Shown: piece after piece, positions 5,311 to 10,557 of the stretch
How the letters are laid out: the number at the start of each line of letters is the position of its first letter
Numbering within the stretch: position 1 is the first letter of the stretch
NCBI GenBank assembly: GCA_025964075.1
Contig: JAOPZQ010000498.1
Span: 1 to 10,557, forward strand
Length of the DNA: 10,557 bases
Direction of reading: 5' to 3'
DNA from: Solirubrobacterales bacterium
GTDB lineage: Bacteria; Actinomycetota; Thermoleophilia; Solirubrobacterales; Solirubrobacteraceae
Position numbers and translations under genes: made by a program
The notes under the pieces: generated by a model
Told to the model about the DNA's origin: nothing
Databases searched by the model: none
The model's input: only the letters and a program-made list of their open reading frames with translations

Positions 5311-7760
5311 TCGAGATCGGCACGCCCGGGGACGGGCCGGTCGAGGTCGGCTTCGGCACGCCGCGGGCCGTGCCCGAGACCCTCCCGGTCCTTCCGCTGC
5401 GCGACACGATCCCGTTCCCCGACACGCTCGTGCCCCTGGCCGTCGGCCAGGAGCGCTCGATCCGGCTGATCAACGACGCGCTCGGCGGCGACCGGCAGAT
5501 CCTCATGGTCGCCTCGCGCAATCCGGAGGTCGAGGAGCCGGGCCCCGGGGACCTCTACGACGTGGGCGTGGCCGGCGTGGTCGCGCGGATGCTCAAGGTC
5601 CCCGACGGCACGCTGCGGATCCTCGTCCAGGGCGGTCCGCGCGTGAAGATCGACGAGTGGGTGCAGACCGAGCCCTACCTCGTCGCCCGGGTGTCCGAGG
5701 CGCCCGACGTGGTCGACGAGACGCCCGAGCTATTGGCGCTCGTCCGGAACGTCCAGGCCACGTTCTCGAACATCGTCCAGGACGTGCCCTACCTCCCCGA
5801 GGAGCTGCAGGTCGCGGTCGCGAACCTCGACGACCCCTCGGCGCTCGCGTCCCTGATCGCGGGTGCGCTGCGGATCAAGTCCGAGGAGAAGCAGGAGCTC
5901 CTCGAGGAGCGCGACGTTTCGAAGCGCCTGCGCTCCCTCGCCGGCATCCTCGCCCGCGAGCTCGAGGTGATCTCGCTCGGCACGAAGATCCAGACGCAGG
6001 TCCAGTCCGAGCTCACCCGCACCCAGCGCGAGTACTTCCTGCGCGAGCAGATGAAGGCGATCCAGGAGGAGCTCGGCGAGGGCGACGAGATGCAGGCCGA
6101 GGCGCACGAGCTGCGCGAGCAGGTCGCCGCGCTCGAGCTCCCCGAGGAGGTCCGCCGTCAGGTGGACCGCGAGCTCTCGCGACTCGAGAAGCTGCCGCCG
6201 GCCTCGGCGGAGCACGGCGTCATCCGCTCCTACCTCGAGTGGATCATCTCGCTGCCGTGGGACAAGTCGACGACGGACAACCTCGACCTCGAGCACGCGC
6301 GCAAGGTGCTCGACGCCGACCACTACGACATCGACGCGGTCAAGGAGCGCATCATCGAGTTCCTGGCGGTGCGCAAGCTGAAGCCGGATGCGCGCGCGTC
6401 GATCCTGTGCTTCGTCGGGCCGCCCGGCGTGGGGAAGACCTCGCTCGGACGGTCGATCGCCCGGGCGCTGGGCCGGGCCTTCGAGCGCATCAGCGTCGGC
6501 GGCGTCCGCGACGAGGCGGAGATCCGTGGCCACCGCCGCACCTACATCGGCGCGATGCCCGGCACGATCATCCGCGCGCTCCGCGACGCCGGCTCGAACA
6601 ACCCGCTGTTCATGATCGACGAGATCGACAAGATGGGCTCCGACTACCGCGGCGACCCCGCGAGCGCGATGCTCGAAGTCCTCGACCCCGAGCAGAACTC
6701 GAGCTTCCGCGACCACTACCTCGACCTGCCGTTCGACCTCTCGAACGTCATGTTCGTGACGACCGCCAACACGCTCGACACGATTCCCGGGCCGCTGCGC
6801 GACCGCATGGAGATCATCCAGCTCGCCGGCTACACCGAGGAGGAGAAGCTTCAGATCGCCAAGCGCTACCTCGTGCCACGCCAGATCGAGCGCAACGGGC
6901 TGAAGCGCTCCCACATCGCGTTCGGCGATCCGGCGCTGCGCACGATCATCCGCGACTACACGCGCGAGGCCGGCGTCCGGAACCTCGAGCGGGAGATCGG
7001 GACGGTGGCGCGCAAGGTGGCGCGCATGGTGGCCGAGGGCAAGCTCGAGCGCAAGCTGACGATCACCGAGGCGCGGGTCCGCGAGCTGCTCGGCCGGGCC
7101 CGGTTCGCCGCGGAGGCGCTGCGCCGCACCGAGGCGCCGGGCGTGGCCACCGGGCTCGCGTGGACGCCTTACGGCGGCGACGTCCTCTACATCGAGGCGA
7201 CCGCGATGCCCGGCAGTGGAAAGCTCACGCTCACCGGTCAGCTCGGCGACGTGATGAAGGAGTCGGCGCAGGCGGCGCTCTCGTACGTGCGCGCGCACGA
7301 GCACGATCTCGCCCCGGAGCTGCCCGACGCGTGGTTCGCCACCCATGACATCCACCTGCACGTCCCTTCGGGCGCGACGCCGAAGGACGGGCCGTCGGCG
7401 GGCATCACGATGGCCACCGCGCTCTCGTCGCTGATCTCGCGGCGCCGCGTCCGGGACGACATCGCGATGACGGGCGAGATCACGCTGACCGGCCACGTCC
7501 TGCCGATCGGCGGTCTCAAGGAGAAGGCGCTCGCCGCGCAGCGGAACAAGATTCCCTGCGTGATCGCCCCGCGCGACAACGAGCTCGACGTCGACGAGAT
7601 CCCCGAGCACCTGCGCAAGAAGCTCAAGTTCCACTTCGTCTCCGAGATCGACGAGGTGCTGGCGATCGCGCTCGAGGACGGCGCGCCGCGCCAGAATGGC
7701 CGCGTCGCGCGGCGTTCGAGCCCCCGCCGGCGCGTCCCCGCGGCGGCCCGGCGAGCCTGA
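5307..7760 (+). CDS. lon: ATP-dependent protease Lon (LonA)
   Basis: 817 residues, full length. Lon unfolds and degrades damaged and some regulatory proteins in the cytoplasm as a hexamer. Domains in order: N-terminal substrate-binding domain at about 24-220 (LPVLPLRDTIPFPDTLVPL onward), coiled-coil linker to about 310 (EYFLREQMKAIQEELGEGDE), AAA+ domain with Walker A GPPGVGKT at 371-378 and Walker B FMIDEIDK with D438 and E439, and the S16 protease domain with the catalytic Ser in KDGPSAG (S697) and Lys in GGLKEK (K738). All active residues are intact. The C-terminal tail after about 783 is short, basic and Arg/Pro-rich, probably disordered. The start GTG shares bases with the hsp20 stop; GAGG about 10 bases before it is a modest ribosome site, so re-initiation after hsp20 is likely. 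A GTG at 5370 is a less likely alternative because it would cut into the N-terminal domain. Confidence 0.97.
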   Translation: MIEIGTPGDGPVEVGFGTPRAVPETLPVLPLRDTIPFPDTLVPLAVGQERSIRLINDALGGDRQILMVASRNPEVEEPGPGDLYDVGVAGVVARMLKVPDGTLRILVQGGPRVKIDEWVQTEPYLVARVSEAPDVVDETPELLALVRNVQATFSNIVQDVPYLPEELQVAVANLDDPSALASLIAGALRIKSEEKQELLEERDVSKRLRSLAGILARELEVISLGTKIQTQVQSELTRTQREYFLREQMKAIQEELGEGDEMQAEAHELREQVAALELPEEVRRQVDRELSRLEKLPPASAEHGVIRSYLEWIISLPWDKSTTDNLDLEHARKVLDADHYDIDAVKERIIEFLAVRKLKPDARASILCFVGPPGVGKTSLGRSIARALGRAFERISVGGVRDEAEIRGHRRTYIGAMPGTIIRALRDAGSNNPLFMIDEIDKMGSDYRGDPASAMLEVLDPEQNSSFRDHYLDLPFDLSNVMFVTTANTLDTIPGPLRDRMEIIQLAGYTEEEKLQIAKRYLVPRQIERNGLKRSHIAFGDPALRTIIRDYTREAGVRNLEREIGTVARKVARMVAEGKLERKLTITEARVRELLGRARFAAEALRRTEAPGVATGLAWTPYGGDVLYIEATAMPGSGKLTLTGQLGDVMKESAQAALSYVRAHEHDLAPELPDAWFATHDIHLHVPSGATPKDGPSAGITMATALSSLISRRRVRDDIAMTGEITLTGHVLPIGGLKEKALAAQRNKIPCVIAPRDNELDVDEIPEHLRKKLKFHFVSEIDEVLAIALEDGAPRQNGRVARRSSPRRRVPAAARRA

Positions 7761-7793
7761 TCGTGCTCACGGGTCGCGCCTTCGCCGCGGGGG

Positions 7794-7799
7794 TATCCT
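7794..7799 (+). promoter_or_regulatory. Putative -10 of the 149-residue membrane protein gene
   Basis: TATCCT, followed by an expected transcription start near 7806 and an untranslated leader of about 30 bases. This start would exclude the in-frame ATG at 7803 and supports ATG 7836. No good -35 is seen. Confidence 0.4.
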
Positions 7800-7835
7800 C
7801 CGATGACTCTTCCCGTTCGCAACCGAGGGAGCGCT

Positions 7836-8285
7836 ATGGCCCGTAAGAACAAAGCGGCCAAGGCGGCCAGCACCGCCGCGGTCAAGTCGAATCCGTACGT
7901 GCAGCGCGTCCTCGCGGACGACGACCTGCGCAACAACATCACCGCCGCGTTCGAGGCGGCGAAGGACGCCTACGAGCGTCTCGCCGACGGGAAGGCGCCA
8001 GCCAAGGCGCTCGTCAAGGACAAGAAGCTGCAGAAGGACCTCAAGGCGGCGGCGCAGTCGCTGCGCGAGGCCGGGACGAAGCTCAAGGACTCGCCGAAGA
8101 AGCGCAAGCGCCACCGCATGCGCAGCACGCTGGTCCTCGCCGTGGTCGGCGGCGGGCTCGCCCTCGTCCTCAGCGAGGACGTCCGCAACAAGGTGCTGGA
8201 CACGCTGTTCGGCAAGGAGGAGGAGTTCGAGTACTCCTCCACCTCGGCGCCGGGCACCCCGGCGCAGCCGGTCACGGCCGCCTAG
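7836..8285 (+). CDS. Conserved-type protein with one membrane segment, function unknown
   Basis: 149 residues. Lys/Ala-rich N-terminus, then a predicted helical region (about 20-85, with NPYVQRVLADDDLRNN and a KAPAKALVKDKKLQKDL stretch), a basic cluster KKRKRHRMR at 88-96, one hydrophobic segment at about 97-112 (STLVLAVVGGGLALVL), and an acidic-aromatic end (GKEEEFEYSS). The architecture resembles YtxH-like or DUF-type small membrane-anchored helical proteins of actinobacteria, but I cannot name a family. The basic cluster next to the membrane segment predicts the long N-terminal part is cytoplasmic. ATG 7836 is preceded by GAGGGAG with 4-bases spacing, a good ribosome site; an in-frame ATG at 7803 has none. 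It lies 75 bases after lon and has its own candidate -10, so it is probably a separate unit. Confidence 0.8.
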   Translation: MARKNKAAKAASTAAVKSNPYVQRVLADDDLRNNITAAFEAAKDAYERLADGKAPAKALVKDKKLQKDLKAAAQSLREAGTKLKDSPKKRKRHRMRSTLVLAVVGGGLALVLSEDVRNKVLDTLFGKEEEFEYSSTSAPGTPAQPVTAA

Positions 8286-8291
8286 CCCGGG

Positions 8292-8378
8292 GGGGGTCAA
8301 GTCTTTCTTGTTGCACGAGCGTGCGGCAACGAGGACTCGACCCCCAGCTGAAGTGCGGCAAAGAAAGACTTGACCCCC
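8292..8378. repeat. REP/REPIN-like palindromic element, three arms, no transposase
   Basis: The outer arms, 8292-8309 and 8361-8378, are an exact 18-bp inverted repeat (GGGGGTCAAGTCTTTCTT and its complement). Inside, 8292-8317 and 8320-8345 form a 26-bp imperfect hairpin with 6 mismatches and a 2-base tip, containing GTTG-CACG-AG-CGTG-CGG-CAAC. The right arm occurs twice in tandem: 8321-8345 and 8353-8378 both start GTGCGGCAA and end GACTCGACCCCC or GACTTGACCCCC. The GGGGTCAAGTC/GACTTGACCCC ends resemble repeats flanking REP-associated tyrosine (Y1) transposase genes, which move such units in trans. Here the element has no coding room. It directly follows the stop at 8285 and directly precedes the terminator. 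A purely structural role as terminator is possible. Confidence 0.75.
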
Positions 8379-8386
8379 TTAAGTGA

Positions 8387-8420
8387 GCGAAGGCGCCCCG
8401 GATGGGGCGCCTTCGCCTTT
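8387..8420. terminator. Strong bidirectional terminator hairpin
   Basis: Perfect 13-bp stem GCGAAGGCGCCCC (8387-8399) with 8404-8416, tetraloop GGAT, followed on the plus strand by CTTT. It lies between the plus-strand gene ending at 8285 and the minus-strand vWA gene ending at 8446, so it can end transcription from both sides. Confidence 0.8.
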
Positions 8421-8445
8421 CGCCTGTCCCGGTCGAGTGGGAGGG

Positions 8446-9468
8446 CTACTTGTTGCGACTCTGCGTCACCTGGGTGGTCAGGGTCACCTGGGGAGCACCC
8501 GAGCCGACCTTCGTCGCCTTGACTTTGAACTTCAGCTTGCCGGCCTTGAGCCGGGAGATCTTGAGGACGGCGAACGTGGCGCTCTTCGTCGTCTTCACCT
8601 TCAGCTTACGCACCTTCGTACGTGCGCCGGCCGCGACGGTCTTGCCGTGGACGACCAGCTTCAGGTTCGACAGCGTGAACGCGTCAAGCGGGCTCGACCA
8701 CGTCAGCGCGATCTGAACGGACTTCGTCGTCGGGGCGATCGTCAGGTTGTGCGCCTTGCTCGCGCCCTGGGCGAGCTGGTCGGTGAACGCCTGAGGCGCG
8801 GACTGGCACGTCAGCGCGGCGCCGAGGTTGTTCATCACCGACTGGAGCTGGCTCGAGTCGGTCAGCGGTGTGTACGTCCCGCCCGTGTCGCTCGCGATCG
8901 TCCGCAGGCGTGCCTGGTCGTCGGGCGCCGCGAGTCCCGGGCTGAATCCGATCACGTAGGTGGGCACCTTGTGCGTGAGGTGCCCATTGTTGTAGACGCC
9001 GGAATTGTGGCCGCCATCGGTGAGGAAGATCCGCGCCTGCGCGTTCGGGTTGTCGGCGTCGGACTGGGCGAATCCGGCGTTGTAGTCGGTGCCGCCGTTG
9101 TCGGCCATGATCTTGGCGTCGAGCGCGTTGCCCATCGCGGTGCCGTTCGGCCCGACGGCCGCCGGCTTGAACACGGTGTCGGCCGCCGGAGTCCCGGCGC
9201 CGAAGCTCCCGCCGAACTCGACCGCGCCGAGGAACGTGCCGGAGCTCAGGGTGTTGATCAGCAGCTTCAGGGCCTTGACCCGAAGGGTGTTCGGGTCCGT
9301 CGAGCTCATCGAGCCCGAGTCGTCGACGATCGCCTCGATGTTCGTGGCCTTGACGCACGCCGCCGCGTGAGCCTGCGGCCCCTTGGCGCCGGTCGGCGCC
9401 GCGAGGAGAGCGGCAGCGATCATTCCGGCTGCGCCCGTGCTCAGCAGCACGTGTCTGATGTGTCTCAT
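8446..9468 (-). CDS. Secreted von Willebrand factor type A domain protein
   Basis: 340 residues. A signal peptide covers about residues 1-36 (MRHIRHVLLSTGAAGMIAAAL, cleavage near AHAA-AC). The vWA domain runs from about 42 to 220. The metal site (MIDAS) is complete: DDSGS at 49-53 (D49, S51, S53), T127 in GGTDY and D151 in LTDGG. vWA domains bind protein partners through a metal ion. The remaining 120 residues look like a beta-rich module ending in Lys/Val-rich alternating strands (VRKLKVKTTKSATFAVLKI) and no membrane anchor or sorting signal is visible, so it is probably released or held by the wall. Start: ATG 9468 with a G-run (9477-9482) about 8 bases before it and a good promoter upstream. 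It is divergent from the tetR-type gene and alone on its strand. Partner and role are unknown; other vWA genes and MoxR-type ATPases are absent. Confidence 0.87.
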   Translation of the reverse strand: MRHIRHVLLSTGAAGMIAAALLAAPTGAKGPQAHAAACVKATNIEAIVDDSGSMSSTDPNTLRVKALKLLINTLSSGTFLGAVEFGGSFGAGTPAADTVFKPAAVGPNGTAMGNALDAKIMADNGGTDYNAGFAQSDADNPNAQARIFLTDGGHNSGVYNNGHLTHKVPTYVIGFSPGLAAPDDQARLRTIASDTGGTYTPLTDSSQLQSVMNNLGAALTCQSAPQAFTDQLAQGASKAHNLTIAPTTKSVQIALTWSSPLDAFTLSNLKLVVHGKTVAAGARTKVRKLKVKTTKSATFAVLKISRLKAGKLKFKVKATKVGSGAPQVTLTTQVTQSRNK

Positions 9469-9501
9469 TCGATCTGCCCCCCGTCGATATCCGTTCGGCC
9501 G

Positions 9502-9531
9502 ACCCTAACCGCAGTGCGAGCGGCGGGTCAA
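9502..9531 (-). promoter_or_regulatory. Promoter of the vWA gene
   Basis: On the minus strand, TTGACC (9531-9526, five of six bases of the -35 consensus), an 18-base spacer and TAGGGT (9507-9502). Transcription would begin near 9495 with an untranslated leader of about 27 bases to ATG 9468, which carries the G-run ribosome site. Confidence 0.55.
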
Positions 9532-9548
9532 CCACGAGCTCTGCTCTG

Positions 9549-9568
9549 GCTGGCCGGCCAGCTAGCAT
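9549..9568 (+). promoter_or_regulatory. Palindrome and -10 at the TetR-type gene start
   Basis: A perfect 14-bp palindrome, GCTGGCCGGCCAGC (9549-9562), directly abuts TAGCAT (9563-9568), a TANNNT hexamer 7 bases before ATG 9576. The arrangement predicts a leaderless transcript and an autorepression site in the -35 to -10 region; many TetR proteins repress their own gene. Being all G and C, the palindrome could also be chance in such DNA. Confidence 0.45.
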
Positions 9569-9575
9569 GCACGCC

Positions 9576-10193
9576 ATGGAAGCTGCCTCCGTACCGCAAC
9601 CGCGTGAGCTTCCCAGCGACAAGGCGCAGCGCATCGTCGACGCGATGCGGGCGAGCGTGGCTCAGCGCGGCGCGGCCGGGTCGACGTTCGACCATGTCGC
9701 GCGCGAGGCCGGCGTGTCGCGCGGACTGCTCCACTACTACTTCGGCACGAAAGAGCGCCTGCTCGCCGAGGTCGTGCGCCGCGATTGCGACATCCGCATG
9801 CACCTGCTCGACGAGGCGCTCGCCGATGCCCGCACCGCGCGGGAGATCATCGACGCGCTCGTCCGCTCGCTCGAGGGCACGCTCCGCGAGGACCCGGGCT
9901 TCTTCACGCTGCTCTTCGAGCTCTTCACGCTCTCGCAGCGCAACGAGGAGATCGCCGAGGAGATCGCGGAGCTGGGGCGCCGCACGCGCGAGCACGTCGG
10001 CGCGCTGCTCGCCGCCGCGGAGCGCGACGGCGTGATCAGGCTCGGCGCGCCGCCCGAGGCGGTCGCCGACGTCCTCTTCGGCCTCGCCGACGGGCTCGCG
10101 TTCCGCTTCCTGTGCGAGCCCGACCGCGACAAGCGCCCGGGCATGAAGGCCGGCATCGTGGCCGCCCGGGCGCTGCTGCAGGACGCCGACTAA
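9576..10193 (+). CDS. TetR/AcrR-family transcriptional regulator
   Basis: 205 residues, usual length. Dimeric repressor that leaves DNA on binding a small ligand. The N-terminal helix-turn-helix is clear: STFDHVAREAGVSRGLLHYYF at 36-56, followed by GTKERLLAEVV, the classic TetR signature. The rest (about 70-205) is the helical ligand-binding domain, with FFTLLFELFTL and a C-terminal LADGLAFRFL helix typical of TetR_C domains; the ligand cannot be read. ATG 9576 is preferred over ATG 9567 (MHAMEAAS) because TAGCAT overlaps the latter and would place the transcript start at 9575-9576. It is divergent from the vWA gene, with 107 bases between starts. Targets are unknown; divergent genes and itself are the first candidates. 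The monooxygenase operators at 1769-1803 do not match the palindrome here. Confidence 0.92.
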   Translation: MEAASVPQPRELPSDKAQRIVDAMRASVAQRGAAGSTFDHVAREAGVSRGLLHYYFGTKERLLAEVVRRDCDIRMHLLDEALADARTAREIIDALVRSLEGTLREDPGFFTLLFELFTLSQRNEEIAEEIAELGRRTREHVGALLAAAERDGVIRLGAPPEAVADVLFGLADGLAFRFLCEPDRDKRPGMKAGIVAARALLQDAD

Positions 10194-10305
10194 GCGCCAC
10201 TTCTTCTTCGCCTTCTTCGTCGACGCCTCGCTCGTCGGTCTTGGTCGCGAGTTGCTTGGCTCCGGTGGTGGTCGTGACCGTGACGTCGACCTTCACCTTC
10301 GGCAC
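10190..10305 (-). pseudogene. Possible small gene with frameshift(s), antisense-convergent with tetR
   Basis: On the minus strand GAGGAG (10317-10312) stands 6 bases before a GTG at 10305, an ideal ribosome site and start. The reading MPKVKVDVTVTTTTGAKQLA and TKTDE that follows has G or C in the third position in 23 of 25 codons, as in real genes here. After the GAG at 10231-10233 that preference is lost in the same frame (6 of 13) but appears at once in the frame one base on (12 of 13: EASTKKAKKKWRL) if the base at 10230 is skipped. A TAG at 10192-10190, overlapping the tetR stop, would need a second one-base shift. So either a decayed small gene, sequence errors, or coincidence from the GAAGAAG repeats. 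No function recognised. Confidence 0.3.
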
Positions 10306-10471
10306 GTCGTGCTCCTCGCGCTGCTGCGCTCCGCCGTGGCAGAGCTCGAGGCGGCGCCCGCGTAGAGCTCTTCCCTCGTGCGGGGGTTGCCTGGTAGCGT
10401 CGCCAATCAGGTGACCGAGACTGGAGGGGCCATCGTGCTGAGCTGGGCCACGACGAACCGAGGGCCGAGCC

Positions 10472-10557
10472 ATGCCGCCTGAGGGCGGGCGCTGGTTTCG
10501 CCGGAGCCCCTCGGTCGAGGAGGAGGCCACGACGGTCCTGCCGGCGGTGTCCGCCGC
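10472..10557 (+). CDS. 5' end of an unidentified gene, running out of the window
   Basis: 28 complete codons are visible: MPPEGGRWFRRSPSVEEE, then ATTVLPAVSA. An in-frame TGA at 10439-10441 rules out an upstream start, GAGGG (10460-10464) lies 7 bases before the ATG, and nearly all third codon positions are G or C, as expected for a gene here. The visible part is charged and Pro/Glu-rich, like a cytoplasmic N-terminal tail; no family can be named. A TAGCGT hexamer at 10395-10400 could be its -10, giving a leader of about 65 bases. Confidence 0.55.
   Translation, partial: MPPEGGRWFRRSPSVEEEATTVLPAVSA

Noticed and set aside
5730..7634. Minus-strand 634-codon open frame
   Set aside because: Mirror of lon; long stop-free frames opposite true genes are normal at this base composition.
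8292..8378. Complete IS200/IS605-type insertion sequence
   Set aside because: Only 87 bases between the outer ends, with no transposase reading frame.
8383..10035. Plus-strand 550-codon open frame
   Set aside because: Antisense to the vWA gene and begins inside the terminator hairpin; vWA MIDAS motifs on the other strand decide it.
10411..10482. Short plus-strand frames starting at GTG 10411 or GTG 10435
   Set aside because: Only 15-23 codons and overlapping the better-supported start at 10472; the GGAGGGG before 10435 alone is not enough.

Overview
High-GC, densely packed actinobacterial chromosome segment. The protein sequences (Lon, Hsp20, the MmsA-type aldehyde dehydrogenase, the 149-residue single-membrane-segment protein) look most like the Thermoleophilia/Solirubrobacterales. 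That placement is inferred from overall protein character; no marker gene here proves it.

Layout. (1) 1-1333, plus: 3' part of a methylmalonate-semialdehyde dehydrogenase (mmsA), cut by the window edge. (2) 1334-1781: non-coding, with several hairpins and A/T-rich patches. (3) 1782-3329, plus: a class-B (Baeyer-Villiger-like) flavin monooxygenase whose start codon sits between two identical-type operators. (4) 3346-4473, minus, convergent: secreted coiled-coil protein with a C-terminal M15 zinc carboxypeptidase-like domain. (5) 4552-4773, minus: 73-residue membrane protein with an N-terminal CxxC. (6) 4834-7760, plus: hsp20 and lon, overlapping by 4 bases. (7) 7836-8285, plus: 149-residue protein with one membrane segment. 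(8) 8292-8378: a REP/REPIN-like palindromic element, then a strong bidirectional terminator. (9) 8446-9468, minus: secreted von Willebrand factor A protein. (10) 9576-10193, plus: TetR-family regulator, divergent from the vWA gene. (11) About 10190-10305, minus: possible small broken gene. (12) 10472-10557, plus: start of a gene that leaves the window.

How it fits together. Hsp20 and Lon form a protein quality-control pair: the chaperone holds unfolded clients and the ATP-dependent protease destroys them; the GTGA overlap suggests coupled translation. mmsA and the monooxygenase are both catabolic-type enzymes, but they are separated by 448 bases and the monooxygenase has its own regulated promoter, so I do not call them an operon. 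The remaining genes are mostly single units for the cell envelope or regulation.

The most interesting signals are regulatory: the pair of TTACA-N4-TGTAA operators 21 bases apart over the monooxygenase start, a repeated arrangement in which a TANNNT -10 hexamer lies 6-7 bases before the start codon (probable leaderless mRNAs), and the three-armed REP-like element without a transposase. I found no convincing new multi-gene defence or mobile system.
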